A stretch of DNA of 64,000 nt from positions 186,001 to 250,000 of the forward strand of contig CAVVIK010000006.1 in NCBI GenBank assembly GCA_963748315.1, given 5' to 3'. This stretch comes from DASPHG01 sp963748315. Lineage in GTDB: Bacteria > Actinomycetota > Thermoleophilia > Solirubrobacterales > Thermoleophilaceae. Shown one piece after another: positions 35,571-45,271 of this stretch (position 1 is the first letter of the stretch; every line of letters begins with the position of its first letter). The notes under the pieces were generated by a model. The model was not told where the DNA came from. It saw only the letters and a program-made list of their open reading frames with translations, and searched no databases. The translations under genes and the position numbers were made by a program.

Positions 35571-36565
35571 GGACACTCGTGACGGGCGGGGCAGGCTTCA
35601 TCGGCTCGGCCTACGTCCGCGTCCTGCTCGAGTCTCAGCCCGGCGACGACGTCGTCGTGCTCGACAAGCTGACGTACGCGGGCAGGCGCGAGAACCTGAG
35701 CGACGTCGAGGAGCGGATCGAGTTCGTCGAGGGCGCGATCGAGGACCCCGCCGCGGTCCGCGGCGTGATGGAGGGTTGCGATCTCGTCGTCAACTTCGCG
35801 GCCGAGTCGCATGTCGACCGCTCGATCTCGGGCCAGGACCCGTTCGCGGTCACCCACGTGATCGGCACCGGCGTGCTGCTCGACGCGGCGCGCGAGCTGG
35901 GTGTAGCGCGCTACGTCCAGGTGTCGACCGACGAGGTGTACGGCTCGATCGAGCGCGGCTCGTTCACGGAGGACTCGCCGCTGCGACCCTCCTCGCCCTA
36001 TTCGGCGACAAAGGCCGCCGGCGATTTGCTGGTGCAGGCGCACGTCCACACGCACGGGATTCATGCGGCCATCTGCCGCGGCTCGAACAACTACGGGCCG
36101 CGCCAGCACCCGGAGAAGCTGATCCCGCTGTGCGTGCTCAACGCGCTCCACGGCGACAACATCCCCGTGTACGGCGACGGGCGCCAGGTGCGCAACTGGC
36201 TCTACGTGGACGACTTCGCGCAGGCGATCGACCTGGTGGCACGTGAGGGGGCAGCCGGCGAGGTCTACAACGCGGGCGGCGCCGACGAGGAGGAGAACCT
36301 GCGCGTCGTCGAGCGCGTCCTCGAGCTGACGGGCGCGGACTCCGGGCTGGTCGAGCACGTCGAGGACCGCAAGGGCCACGACCTCCGCTACTCGCTCTCC
36401 TCCGACAAGCTGAGGGCGCTCGGGTGGGCACCGCAAGTCGGGTTCGACGAAGGACTCGAGCGGACGGTCTCGTGGTATCGCGACAACGAGTGGTGGTGGG
36501 AGCCGATTCGCTCCGGTGAGTACCGCGAGTACTACGAGCAGCAGTACGGCAGGCGGCTGGCATGA
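35567..36565 (+). CDS. rmlB: dTDP-glucose 4,6-dehydratase
   Basis: 332 residues. VTGGAGFIGSAYV binds NAD, AAESHVDRSI and STDEVYGS carry the catalytic Asp-Glu region, and YSATKAAGDLLV has the YxxxK pair. RGSNNYGPRQHPEKLIP and GRQVRNWLYVDDFA are family hallmarks. It makes dTDP-4-keto-6-deoxyglucose. The GTG start overlaps rmlD, and its stop overlaps the ABC ATPase start by 4 bp, so sugar synthesis and export are translationally linked. Confidence 0.92.
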   Translation: MRTLVTGGAGFIGSAYVRVLLESQPGDDVVVLDKLTYAGRRENLSDVEERIEFVEGAIEDPAAVRGVMEGCDLVVNFAAESHVDRSISGQDPFAVTHVIGTGVLLDAARELGVARYVQVSTDEVYGSIERGSFTEDSPLRPSSPYSATKAAGDLLVQAHVHTHGIHAAICRGSNNYGPRQHPEKLIPLCVLNALHGDNIPVYGDGRQVRNWLYVDDFAQAIDLVAREGAAGEVYNAGGADEEENLRVVERVLELTGADSGLVEHVEDRKGHDLRYSLSSDKLRALGWAPQVGFDEGLERTVSWYRDNEWWWEPIRSGEYREYYEQQYGRRLA

Positions 36566-37308
36566 CGCCGGCACTCGAGCTGCGCGGCCTGACCAAGCGC
36601 TACGACGACGGCACGCTCGCGCTCGAGAACTTCGACCTCGAGATCCCGGTCGGGGCGGTCTTCGGCCTGCTCGGGCCGAACGGCGCCGGCAAGACGACCG
36701 CGATCAACGCGGTCTGCAATCTGATCCGTATCACGGGCGGGGAGGTGCTCGTGTTCGGCCGCCCGGCGCACACGCTCGCGGCACGCCGCGACGTCGGGCT
36801 CGCCGAGCAGGACATCAACCTCGACCGATTTCTCACCGTGCGCGAGACGCTCGTCTACCACGGCGGCTACTTCGGCATGTCGGGCGCCGATACGACCGCT
36901 CGCGCCGACGAGATGATCGACGTGTTCGATCTGCGCGCGAAGGCGAACACGCGCACCTCGAAGCTGTCGGGCGGGATGCGCCGGCGCGTGCTGCTGGCGC
37001 GTGCGCTCATGCACCGGCCGCGGCTCGTGATCCTCGACGAGCCCACCGCGGGCATCGACTTCGAGCTGCGCACCGAACTGTGGCGCTACATCCGCAGGCT
37101 GCACGCGGAGGGCACGACGGTCCTGCTGACGACCCACTATCTGGACGAAGCGGAGGCACTCTGCGAGGAGATCGCCCTTATCCGCCACGGCCGCCTGATA
37201 GCGCGCGACACTGCGGCGGGGCTGCGCGCGCACTACGGCGCCAGCTCGCTCGAGGACGTCTACGTGAAGGCGATGGGCGTCGGCGCAGGCGTCAGCGAAT
37301 CCGCTTGA
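36562..37308 (+). CDS. ABC transporter ATP-binding protein
   Basis: 248 residues. Walker A is LLGPNGAGKTTA (about residue 37), the signature is KLSGGMRRRVLLARAL, Walker B LVILDEPTAGID and the H-loop TTHYLDEAE. It is of the ABC-2 exporter type, as used for drugs or polysaccharide precursors. It overlaps rmlB, but its probable permease partner starts 1.6 kb further on, beyond an opposing subtilisin gene whose end overlaps this gene by 17 bp. Confidence 0.9.
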   Translation: MTPALELRGLTKRYDDGTLALENFDLEIPVGAVFGLLGPNGAGKTTAINAVCNLIRITGGEVLVFGRPAHTLAARRDVGLAEQDINLDRFLTVRETLVYHGGYFGMSGADTTARADEMIDVFDLRAKANTRTSKLSGGMRRRVLLARALMHRPRLVILDEPTAGIDFELRTELWRYIRRLHAEGTTVLLTTHYLDEAEALCEEIALIRHGRLIARDTAAGLRAHYGASSLEDVYVKAMGVGAGVSESA

Positions 37309-38875
37309 ACTTGAGCGTGTAGCCCGCATCGAGACCGCGCGCCGCGGGATCGATGTAGATCTCGACGAAGCCCCGGCGCCGCCGGCCCGGGTTCTCGATA
37401 ACGAGGCGCTCACGCGCTCCACCCGCGCGCTGCGACAGCCCGACGGGCGGGGCCGACGTGCTGTTCGCACTGCCGCGGTAGACCGCCAGGTCGGCGTCGC
37501 CGTAGCTAGGCCTGACGGTTATCCGCGTGCGCGAGTGAGCGGGGAAGCGAGCGCGGTAGACGTCCGCCGGGTCCTCGAACTGGTCGAGGCGCGCCCTGAC
37601 GCGCGCCCGCCGCGGGCGGCCGTCGTAGACCCGCGGTTCGGGGTGGCGGAATATCTCGCCGTTGACCCAGAAGATGTTCTCGTTCGGCTCGTGCGGGTCG
37701 TTCCTCGGCGCGCGCACCCGGAGCGCGTTTCCGACCTGGACGAGCCCGTATCCCGTGTTCGGGTCCCATCCATCCTCGTCGAGGTCGATCGCGGACAGCT
37801 TGACCACGTTCGCGAGCTGGTCGACCGTCAGGCCCGGCCGCTCGGCGGCCACCCAGGCGGCCACCCCGGCCACGATCGGCGCGGCGAAGCTCGTGCCGTC
37901 GAGCAGCGCGTAGCCGTTCCCGTCGCCGTCGGGATCGTGCGCGATCGGGACCGCGGTCGCGATCTGCTCGCCCGGGGCGGCCAGGTCGACGGCCGCGTTC
38001 GCATTCGAGAAGTAACTGATGTTTCCGGAGAGATCGACGGCGGCGACGGTGACGACGTGCGGGAGCGACGCCGGATACTCGAGCGGGTTGCCCTCGGCGA
38101 ACTCGTTCCCCGCCGCGGCCACGAGCAGGACGCCGGCGGCGGTGGCCCGCTGCAGCTCGGCGGACTCGGCGAAGCACTCCTGGGCCGCCCCGTAGCTCAT
38201 GTTCAGGACGTCGTAGCCGCCGTCGACGACCATCTGGATCCGGTTGACGATGTCGCCGCACGACAGGTTGGTGGCGAAGTTGGTGGCGATCATGCCCGGC
38301 CAGACGCCCTCGATGCCGCGTCCGTTCGTCGGCGCGGCAGCGACCGAGGCGGTCGCCGTCCCGTGCTCGTCCCGGACGGTGCGTGAGCCGACGGTCGTGA
38401 TCTGGCTGCCCTCGAACTCGGGGTGGGTGATGTCGAGCTTCGAGTCGATCAGGGCGAGCTTCGGGCTGGCACCGGTGACCGCCGGCGGCTCGAGCCCTTC
38501 CTCCACGACGATCCCCCGCCAGCGGCTGCTGCGGGTGAAGGGGTCGGTCCCGGTCTCGCGCTGGCGGCTCAGGACGTTCGGCTCTGCGAACGAGAGCAGG
38601 CCGCGGCGGCGAAGCGCCGCGGCGAACGCGCGCGCGTCCTCCCGCGCGACGATGTGCGCCCCCACCGAGCCCACCGCCACCGCGTCGTAACGACGGGCGA
38701 GTCGCGCCGCGGCGTGGACATCGCGGGCACCGACGATCCAGCTGTCGGGGTCGGCCGGCGCCCGGGCAGCGCGCGCGTCCCCCGGAAGGGTCATCGGTGG
38801 CGCCTGCATCGCCCCGAGGGCAGGTGCGGCGGACAGCGCGAGTAGCGCGCAAGCGGTCAGGAGAGAGCGAATCAT
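37292..38875 (-). CDS. Secreted subtilisin-like serine protease (S8)
   Basis: 527 residues with a signal peptide (LLTACALLALSAAPALG). Residues 30-125 form a propeptide-like region (VGARDVHAAARLARRYDAV). The catalytic triad is visible as ALIDSKLDITHPEF (Asp), DEHGTATASVAA (His) and DGTSFAAPIVAG (Ser); NMSYG and VAAAGNEFAEG are further S8 landmarks. A C-terminal P-domain-like beta region of about 130 residues follows. It sits on the opposite strand between the two halves of an ABC exporter. Confidence 0.88.
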   Translation of the reverse strand: MIRSLLTACALLALSAAPALGAMQAPPMTLPGDARAARAPADPDSWIVGARDVHAAARLARRYDAVAVGSVGAHIVAREDARAFAAALRRRGLLSFAEPNVLSRQRETGTDPFTRSSRWRGIVVEEGLEPPAVTGASPKLALIDSKLDITHPEFEGSQITTVGSRTVRDEHGTATASVAAAPTNGRGIEGVWPGMIATNFATNLSCGDIVNRIQMVVDGGYDVLNMSYGAAQECFAESAELQRATAAGVLLVAAAGNEFAEGNPLEYPASLPHVVTVAAVDLSGNISYFSNANAAVDLAAPGEQIATAVPIAHDPDGDGNGYALLDGTSFAAPIVAGVAAWVAAERPGLTVDQLANVVKLSAIDLDEDGWDPNTGYGLVQVGNALRVRAPRNDPHEPNENIFWVNGEIFRHPEPRVYDGRPRRARVRARLDQFEDPADVYRARFPAHSRTRITVRPSYGDADLAVYRGSANSTSAPPVGLSQRAGGARERLVIENPGRRRRGFVEIYIDPAARGLDAGYTLKFKRIR

Positions 38876-38931
38876 CGGCGGGTGTTCCCCAGTCTTCGGC
38901 AGGTTAGGCGCCCACCGTTACTCTCGGCCAC

Positions 38932-39711
38932 GTGCAGGAACGCGTGGAGACCGGGTACGGAGGCCTGCTCTGGCTGGCGCGCCGGGAGACGCTGCGGGTT
39001 TCGAAGCTCTGGACGCAGACCGTGCTCGCCCCCGTCATTTCGTCCACCCTCTTCATCGTCGTGTTCGGGCTCTCGCTCGGCGGCCGAATCAAGCAGGTGG
39101 AGGGCTTCGACTACGAGGTCTTCATCGTCCCCGGCTTGATCGCGATGACGATGGTCCAGCAGGCGTACAACAACAACGCGTCGTCGATCTACCAAGCCCG
39201 CTCCGATCGGTACGCCCATGACGTTCTGTCCGCGCCCATGCACCCCTGGCAGGTCAACCTCGGCTGGAACCTCGGCGGCGTCGTTCGCGGGTTTGTGATC
39301 GGAGCGGGCCTGCTGGCGCTGGCGATCCCGCTCACCGGTGTGCCGGTCGAGAATCCGCACGTGCTGCTCCTTGCGTCGCTGCTCGCGCTCATCGGCTTCG
39401 GCGCACTCGGCATGATCGTCGGCATCTATGCCGAGCAGTGGGACCACACCACGTTCATCTCGAACATCGTGATCCTCCCGCTCGCGTTCGTCGGCGGCGT
39501 CTTCTACTCGGTCGACATGCTCGGCTCGCCGTGGGAGGAGCTCTCCCATTTCAACCCGCTCTTCTATTTGATCCAGGCGATGCGGTTCGGGATGCTCGGC
39601 GAGGCCGACGTGAGCGTCTGGCTGTCGCTCGGCGTCACGACGGCGGTGGCAGTCCCCGCGTACCTGTTCTCGCATTACCTGTTCACCAGCGGCCGGAGGC
39701 TCAAGGCGTGA
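38932..39711 (+). CDS. ABC-2 type transporter permease
   Basis: 259 residues with six hydrophobic segments (ISSTLFIVVFGLSLGG, GLIAMTMVQQAYNNN, GVVRGFVIGAGLLALAIPL, VLLLASLLALIGFGALGMIV, NIVILPLAFVGGVFYS and the C-terminal one). FVGGVFYSVDMLG is typical of the ABC-2 family. It probably pairs with the ATPase at 36562, since no other ATPase is near. The GTG start follows the divergent subtilisin gene by 56 bp, and the stop overlaps the HD-GYP start by 4 bp. Confidence 0.85.
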   Translation: MQERVETGYGGLLWLARRETLRVSKLWTQTVLAPVISSTLFIVVFGLSLGGRIKQVEGFDYEVFIVPGLIAMTMVQQAYNNNASSIYQARSDRYAHDVLSAPMHPWQVNLGWNLGGVVRGFVIGAGLLALAIPLTGVPVENPHVLLLASLLALIGFGALGMIVGIYAEQWDHTTFISNIVILPLAFVGGVFYSVDMLGSPWEELSHFNPLFYLIQAMRFGMLGEADVSVWLSLGVTTAVAVPAYLFSHYLFTSGRRLKA

Positions 39712-40214
39712 ACGAGGAAGAGGAAGAGAACCGCGTCGGCCAGTACGCGCGCCGCGTCGGGGAGATCCTCGGGCTCGAGCCTGAGGAGCTCGCCATGCTC
39801 GAGCTCGCGGGCTCGCTGCACGACGTGGGCAAGGACATGATCTCCGAGCACATCGTCGAGAAGCCCGGGCCGCTGACCGACGCCGAGTGGGAGGCGATGC
39901 GCAAGCACCCCGAGCTGGGCGAGGCGTACGCCCGCGGCGAGGGGCATCCCCAGGACGTCGGCAGCTGGATCCGCCACCACCACGAGCGCCTCGACGGCAC
40001 CGGCTATCCGGACCACCTCGACGGCGAGGAGATCCCGATGGGCGCGCGGATCATTTCGGTGCTCGACGCCTACGTCGGAATGACCTCGCCGCGCCCATAC
40101 CGGCCTCCGATTCCGGCACAGGTCGCGCTCGAGGAGCTCGAGCACGCGGCCGGGAAGCACTTCGACCCGCAGGTGGTCGACATCTTCGTGCGCCTCGTGC
40201 GGGCAAACCTTTGA
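39708..40214 (+). CDS. Stand-alone HD-GYP domain protein
   Basis: 168 residues, a minimal HD-GYP domain. LHDVGKDMI holds the HD pair, KHPELGEAYARG the next His, IRHHHERLDGTGYPDHL the HH and GYP motifs, and SVLDAYVGMTSPRPYRP the terminal Asp. These are the residues required for c-di-GMP or related cyclic-dinucleotide hydrolysis. There is no sensor or receiver domain. Start GTG overlaps the permease stop and its own stop overlaps the UDG start (TTGA), so regulation of transport or repair by second messenger is conceivable but unproven. Confidence 0.8.
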   Translation: MNEEEEENRVGQYARRVGEILGLEPEELAMLELAGSLHDVGKDMISEHIVEKPGPLTDAEWEAMRKHPELGEAYARGEGHPQDVGSWIRHHHERLDGTGYPDHLDGEEIPMGARIISVLDAYVGMTSPRPYRPPIPAQVALEELEHAAGKHFDPQVVDIFVRLVRANL

Positions 40215-40877
40215 CGCTGGAGGAGCTGGAGCGGCAGATCACCACCTGCCGCCGCTGCCCGCGCCTCGTCGAGTGGCGCGAGCGGGTCGCACGGGAGAAG
40301 CGCGCCGCGTATGCGAACGAGGACTACTGGGGCCGGCCCGGTCCCGGGCTTCGGCGACCCCCAGGCGCGCGTGTACGTCCTCGGCCTGGCGCCCGCAGCG
40401 CACGGCGGCAACCGCACCGGGCGTGTGTTCACGGGCGACCGCTCGGGCGACTGGCTGTTCGCCTCCCTCTACCGGACCGGGTTCGCGAACCAACCCACGT
40501 CGCTCCACTCAGGCGACGGGCTCGAGCTGCGCGGCGCCTTCATCGCCGCGGCCGTCCGCTGCGCGCCGCCGGCGAACCGCCCGCTGCCGTCCGAGCGCGA
40601 CAACTGCCTTCCCTACGCCGCGCAGGAGCTCGAGTTGATGCCGTCCGTGCGCGTGATCGTCTGCCTCGGCGGCTTCGCGTGGGACGCCGCGCTCAGGATC
40701 GACCCGCCCCCACCGCCGCGCCCGAAGTTCGGACACATGACCGAGTTCGAGCTGCCGAGCGGACGCTGGCTGCTCGGCTCGTACCACCCCAGCCAACAGA
40801 ACACGTTCACCGGCAAGCTGACCGAGGAGATGACCGACGCGGTCTTTGACCGAGCGTCCGGGCTGGCGATACGCTGA
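40211..40877 (+). CDS. Family 5 uracil-DNA glycosylase (UdgB), frameshifted
   Basis: TTG start at 40211. N-terminal LERQITTCRRCPRLVEWRE includes the first Fe-S cluster Cys pair. Near 40335-40345 the frame changes to PGFGDPQARVYVLGLAPAAHGGNRTGRVFTGDRSG, where GLAPAAHGGNRTGR is the diagnostic family 5 motif A. The end has SYHPSQQNTFTGKLT, the family's motif B. Rejoined length is about 221 residues. It removes uracil and other deaminated bases from DNA. It is followed at once by lhr and a nei-type gene, forming a repair group. Confidence 0.85.
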
Positions 40878-40885
40878 AAGGTTCC

Positions 40886-43800
40886 GTGCCTTCAGCAGAC
40901 CCACTGGCCAACTTCACTCCCGCAGTCCGCAACTGGTTCGAACGCGCCTTCGCCGAGCCCACGCAGGCCCAGGCGCAGGCATGGCCGGCTATCGCGGGCG
41001 GCGAGCACGTGCTCCTGTCCGCCCCCACGGGCTCGGGCAAGACGCTTGCCGCCTTCCTCTGGGGCCTCGACCGGCTGGTAGCGGAACCGCTCCCGGCCGA
41101 CGAACGGAAGACGCGCCTCGTCTACGTCTCGCCGCTGAAGGCGCTCTCCTACGACATCGAGCGGAACCTGCGCGCCCCGCTCCAGGGGATTGGCGGGGAC
41201 ATATCGGTGGCCATCCGGACGGGCGACACGCCGCAGAAGGAGCGCGCGGCGATGCTCCGCAAGCCGCCGGACATCCTGATCACGACGCCCGAGTCGCTCT
41301 ACCTGATGCTCACCTCGCGCGCACGGGAATTCCTCAGAGACGCGGAGTGGGTGATCGTCGACGAGATCCACGCGGTCGCGCAGTCCAAGCGCGGCGCGCA
41401 CCTGGCGCTGACGCTCGAACGCCTCGAACACGAGGCCGGACACCCCGTCCAGCGGATCGGCCTGTCGGCGACTCAGCGGCCGCTCGAGGAGGTCGGGCGC
41501 TTTCTCGTCGGCCCGACGCGCGAGTGCAAGGTCGTCGACACCGGCCTGCGCAAGCCGCTCGACCTCGAGATCCGCGTCCCGGTCGAGGACATGCGCGAGC
41601 CGGACCAAGGAGTCGAGGACCTCGACCCGCTCGCCGGCGGGGGCGCCACCAGGCGGTCGATCTGGCCGGCGATCTACCCCGAGCTGCTCGAGCTCGTCCA
41701 GTCGCACAAGTCCACGATCGTCTTCGTCAACAACCGGCGCGGCGCTGAACGGCTCGCCATGCGCCTGAACGAGCTCGCCGGTGACGAGGGCAAGCCGGCC
41801 GACATCGCGCGCGCACACCACGGCTCCCTCGCCCGCGAGGAACGACTGGTCGTCGAGGAGATGCTGAAGTCGGGCGAGCTGCCGTGTCTCGTGGCGACGT
41901 CGTCGCTCGAACTCGGCATCGACATGGGCGCGGTGGACCTCGTGCTGCAGGTCGAGTCGCCGAAGTCCGTCACGCGCGGCCTCCAGCGCATCGGCCGCGC
42001 CGGCCACGGCGTCGGCGAGACGTCGAAGGGCCGGATCTTCCCCAAGTTCCGCTCGGACCTGCTCGAGTCCACCGTCGTCGCACGGCGCATGCGCGAGGCG
42101 CTGATCGAGGAGACCGTCGTGCCGCGCAACCCGCTCGACGTCCTCGCGCAACAGATCGTCGCGTGCGTGGCGACCGGGGACGAGTGGAATGTCCCGCAGT
42201 TGCACGACATGGTCCGGCGCGCGTATCCGTTCGCGGAGCTCGACCGCAAGCTGCTCGACAACGTGCTCGACATGCTCGACGGGCGCTATCCGTCGGAGGA
42301 GTTCGCTGAGCTCCGGCCGCGGATCGTGTGGGACCGCGTGCACGACGTCATCCGCGCTCGCCAGGGCGCACGGCAGCTCGCGATCACGAACGCCGGCACG
42401 ATCCCCGACCGCGGCCTCTTCGGTGTCCACCTGCCCGACGGGCGCCGCGTCGGCGAGCTGGACGAGGAGATGGTCTACGAGGCGCGCGCCGGCCAGACGT
42501 TCATGCTCGGCGCGTCGACCTGGCGGATCGAGGAGATCACGCGCGACCGCGTGCTCGTGACCCCCGCTCCGGGCGCTCCCGGCGCGATCCCGTTCTGGCG
42601 CGGCGACATGGTCGGGCGCCCGGCCGAGTTGGGTCAGGCGCTCGGTGAGTTCGCGCGCACGGCGGTCGACAAGGAACCCGCCGCGCTCGCCGCCGAGTAC
42701 GGGCTCGATGAGCGCGCCGCCAATAACCTCATCACCTACCTCCGCGAGCAACGCGAGGCCACGCGCGTCGTGCCGAGCGACCAGACGATCGTCATCGAGC
42801 GTTTCCGCGACGAGATCGGCGACTGGCGCCTGTGCGTGCTGTCGCCCTACGGCGGTCGCGTGCACGCGGCCTGGGGGCTCGCGCTCGCCGCGCGCATCCG
42901 CGACGAATTCGGCCTCGAGGCGGATGCGATCTGGTCCGACGACGGCATCGTCGTGCACCTCCCCGACGCCGACGAGCCGCCGAGCGCGGAACTCGTGATG
43001 GTCCAGCCGGACGAGGTCGAGGACCTGGTCGTGCGCGAGCTCGGCAACTCGGCGCTGTTCGGCGCCCGCTTCCGCGAGAACGCGGCCCGCGCGCTGCTCC
43101 TCCCCCGCGCCTACCCGGGCAAGCGCACCCCGCTGTGGCAGCAGCGGCTCAAGGCGCAGTCGCTGCTCGAGGTCGCGAAGAAGTACGGGCAGTTCCCGAT
43201 CGTGCTGGAGACCTATCGCGAGTGCCTCCAAGACGTCTTCGACCTGCCCGCGCTCAAGGACCTTCTACGCGGGCTGCACACGCGCGAGCTCTCGCTTGTC
43301 GAGGTGGAGACGCCGCGCTCCTCGCCGTTCGCCTCGTCGCTCCTCTTCGACTACGTCGCGACGTACATGTACGAGGGCGACACGCCGAACGCGGAGCGGC
43401 GGGCCGCCGCTCTTTCACTTGATCGCGAGCTACTGGCTGAACTCCTTGGACAGGAGGAGCTGCGCGATCTGATCGACGCCGAGGCGCTCGGCGAGGTCGA
43501 GGCCGACCTGCAGCGCCTGTCCGACCGTACGCAGGCGGTCAACGCCGACGGCGCCCACGACATTCTGCGCGCCGTCGGCGACCTGACGCTCGACGAGGTG
43601 CAGGCACGCTGCCACCGGGGCGTGTCCGCGAAGCGGATCCTCGACGGGCTGGCGGCCGAGCGGCGTGCGATCTCGATGCGAATCGGCGGCGAGGAGCGCT
43701 TCATCGCCTCCGAGGACGCCGGTCTGTACCGCGACGCGCTCGGCGCCGTTCCGCCCGGCGGCCTGCCGGAGGCATTCCTCGAGCCGGTCGAGGAGCCGCT

Positions 43801-45271
43801 TCAGCGGCTCGTTCGCCGCTACGCGCGCACGCACGGGCCGTTCACGACGGGCGACGTCGCGACCCGGTACGGGATCGACCCCGGTCCAGTCCTGCGGGAG
43901 CTGGAGGGCGCGGGCGGGCTCGTCCGGGGCGAGCTTCGGCCCGGCGGCCGCGAGCGCGAGTGGTGCGATCCCGACGTCCTCCGGCGGCTGCGGCGGGCAT
44001 CGCTCGCGACGCTGCGCAAGGAAGTCGAGGCCGTCGAGCAGAAGCAGCTCGCGCGCTTCCTCCCTGCGTGGCAGGGAGTCGACGCCGCCCCGCCCGGCGC
44101 GGCCGGCATCGACCGTCTGCGCGAGGTGCTCGTGCCGCTGCAGGGGCTCGCGCTCACGCCGGAGACGTGGGAGAACGACGTGCTGCCGCGCCGGCTCGGC
44201 GGCTGGTCGCCGACGTGGCTCGACCAGCTCTGCTCGGGCGGCGAGGTCGTCTGGATCGGCGCGGGTGCCCTCGGCCGCAGCTCGGGGCGAGTCGCGCTCT
44301 ACTTCCGCGACGACGTCCGCTGGCTCGGACCTCCGACGAACCGCGGCGAGCCGCCCGCGGGTCCCGCGCACGACGCCATCCGTGAGCGGCTCGAGCGCGG
44401 CGCCGGCTTCTGGTCGGACCTGCTCGTCGATCTGGGCGAGCTGGAGATGGCCGAGCTGCAGGAGGCGCTGTGGGACCTCGTATGGGCGGGCGAGGTCACC
44501 AACGACGCGTGGGCCCCCCTGCGCGCTCCGCGGCTCACCGTCGCACGCGACCAGGCGCAGCAGCGCGGGCGGCGGTTCGCGAAGCGCCGCCGGCCCGGCG
44601 CGCCCCAGGTCCAGGGGCGGTGGTCGCTGACCGCGCCTCTGTTCGTGGACCAGCCCGCCTACGGGCCGCGCATGCGAGCGCAGGCGGAGCTCATGCTGGA
44701 GCGCTACGGCATCGTCACCCGCGAGACGGTCCTCGCCGAAGGCGTGCCGGGCGGGTTCTCGACGCTGTACGGCGAGCTCACCAACCTCGAGACCCTCGGC
44801 ACGGCGCGGCGCGGCTACTTCGTGGAGGGCCTCGGCGGCGCGCAGTTCGCGCTCGGCGGAGCCGTCGAGCGCCTCCGCGGGCTGCGCTCCGACGAGCCGG
44901 CCGGAGCGCTCGTGCTCGCGGCCACGGATCCGGCGAACCCGTACGGCGCCTCGCTGCCGTGGCCGCGTCGCGACGAGGACCAGCGCCGCCGGCCGGCGCG
45001 GGTGGCGGGCGCGTACGTCGTACTCATCGACGGCGAGCCCGTGCTTTACGTCGAGCGCGGCGGGAAGGGCCTCGTCCCGCTGCGCGAACCGGACGAGCCG
45101 TGGCTGCGTGATGCGCTCGAGGCGCTCGCCGAGCACGTTCGCAAGGGGCGGCTCAAGCGGCTCGCGCTCGAGCGCTTCGACGGCGAGCCGATCGTCGGCT
45201 CGCCTGTGGATGACCTGCTCGTCGAGCTCGGCTTCCGCCAGGGCCCACGGAAGCTCACGCTAAGTGCCTGA
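40886..45271 (+). CDS. lhr: Large helicase-related protein Lhr
   Basis: 1461 residues from GTG. Walker A is SAPTGSGKTLAAF (about residue 45), motif II VDEIHAVAQSKRG, motif III LSATQRP and motif VI GLQRIGRAGHG. The winged helix, beta-barrel and the long C-terminal part (to about 1460) match full-length actinobacterial Lhr, a 3'-5' DNA translocase and RNA:DNA helicase induced by DNA damage in mycobacteria. Its stop overlaps the start of the Nei-type gene by 8 bp, the same lhr-nei order known in mycobacteria. Confidence 0.93.
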   Translation: MPSADPLANFTPAVRNWFERAFAEPTQAQAQAWPAIAGGEHVLLSAPTGSGKTLAAFLWGLDRLVAEPLPADERKTRLVYVSPLKALSYDIERNLRAPLQGIGGDISVAIRTGDTPQKERAAMLRKPPDILITTPESLYLMLTSRAREFLRDAEWVIVDEIHAVAQSKRGAHLALTLERLEHEAGHPVQRIGLSATQRPLEEVGRFLVGPTRECKVVDTGLRKPLDLEIRVPVEDMREPDQGVEDLDPLAGGGATRRSIWPAIYPELLELVQSHKSTIVFVNNRRGAERLAMRLNELAGDEGKPADIARAHHGSLAREERLVVEEMLKSGELPCLVATSSLELGIDMGAVDLVLQVESPKSVTRGLQRIGRAGHGVGETSKGRIFPKFRSDLLESTVVARRMREALIEETVVPRNPLDVLAQQIVACVATGDEWNVPQLHDMVRRAYPFAELDRKLLDNVLDMLDGRYPSEEFAELRPRIVWDRVHDVIRARQGARQLAITNAGTIPDRGLFGVHLPDGRRVGELDEEMVYEARAGQTFMLGASTWRIEEITRDRVLVTPAPGAPGAIPFWRGDMVGRPAELGQALGEFARTAVDKEPAALAAEYGLDERAANNLITYLREQREATRVVPSDQTIVIERFRDEIGDWRLCVLSPYGGRVHAAWGLALAARIRDEFGLEADAIWSDDGIVVHLPDADEPPSAELVMVQPDEVEDLVVRELGNSALFGARFRENAARALLLPRAYPGKRTPLWQQRLKAQSLLEVAKKYGQFPIVLETYRECLQDVFDLPALKDLLRGLHTRELSLVEVETPRSSPFASSLLFDYVATYMYEGDTPNAERRAAALSLDRELLAELLGQEELRDLIDAEALGEVEADLQRLSDRTQAVNADGAHDILRAVGDLTLDEVQARCHRGVSAKRILDGLAAERRAISMRIGGEERFIASEDAGLYRDALGAVPPGGLPEAFLEPVEEPLQRLVRRYARTHGPFTTGDVATRYGIDPGPVLRELEGAGGLVRGELRPGGREREWCDPDVLRRLRRASLATLRKEVEAVEQKQLARFLPAWQGVDAAPPGAAGIDRLREVLVPLQGLALTPETWENDVLPRRLGGWSPTWLDQLCSGGEVVWIGAGALGRSSGRVALYFRDDVRWLGPPTNRGEPPAGPAHDAIRERLERGAGFWSDLLVDLGELEMAELQEALWDLVWAGEVTNDAWAPLRAPRLTVARDQAQQRGRRFAKRRRPGAPQVQGRWSLTAPLFVDQPAYGPRMRAQAELMLERYGIVTRETVLAEGVPGGFSTLYGELTNLETLGTARRGYFVEGLGGAQFALGGAVERLRGLRSDEPAGALVLAATDPANPYGASLPWPRRDEDQRRRPARVAGAYVVLIDGEPVLYVERGGKGLVPLREPDEPWLRDALEALAEHVRKGRLKRLALERFDGEPIVGSPVDDLLVELGFRQGPRKLTLSA

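Noticed and set aside
39708..40214. HD-GYP protein as part of a toxin or CBASS-like defence set
   Set aside because: Its neighbours are an ABC permease and DNA-repair genes; no nucleotide cyclase or effector gene is present.
40892..45136. Two long minus-strand frames (779 and 568 codons) opposite lhr
   Set aside because: Composition is Arg/Leu/Glu-rich without motifs, and lhr on the plus strand is intact and conserved.
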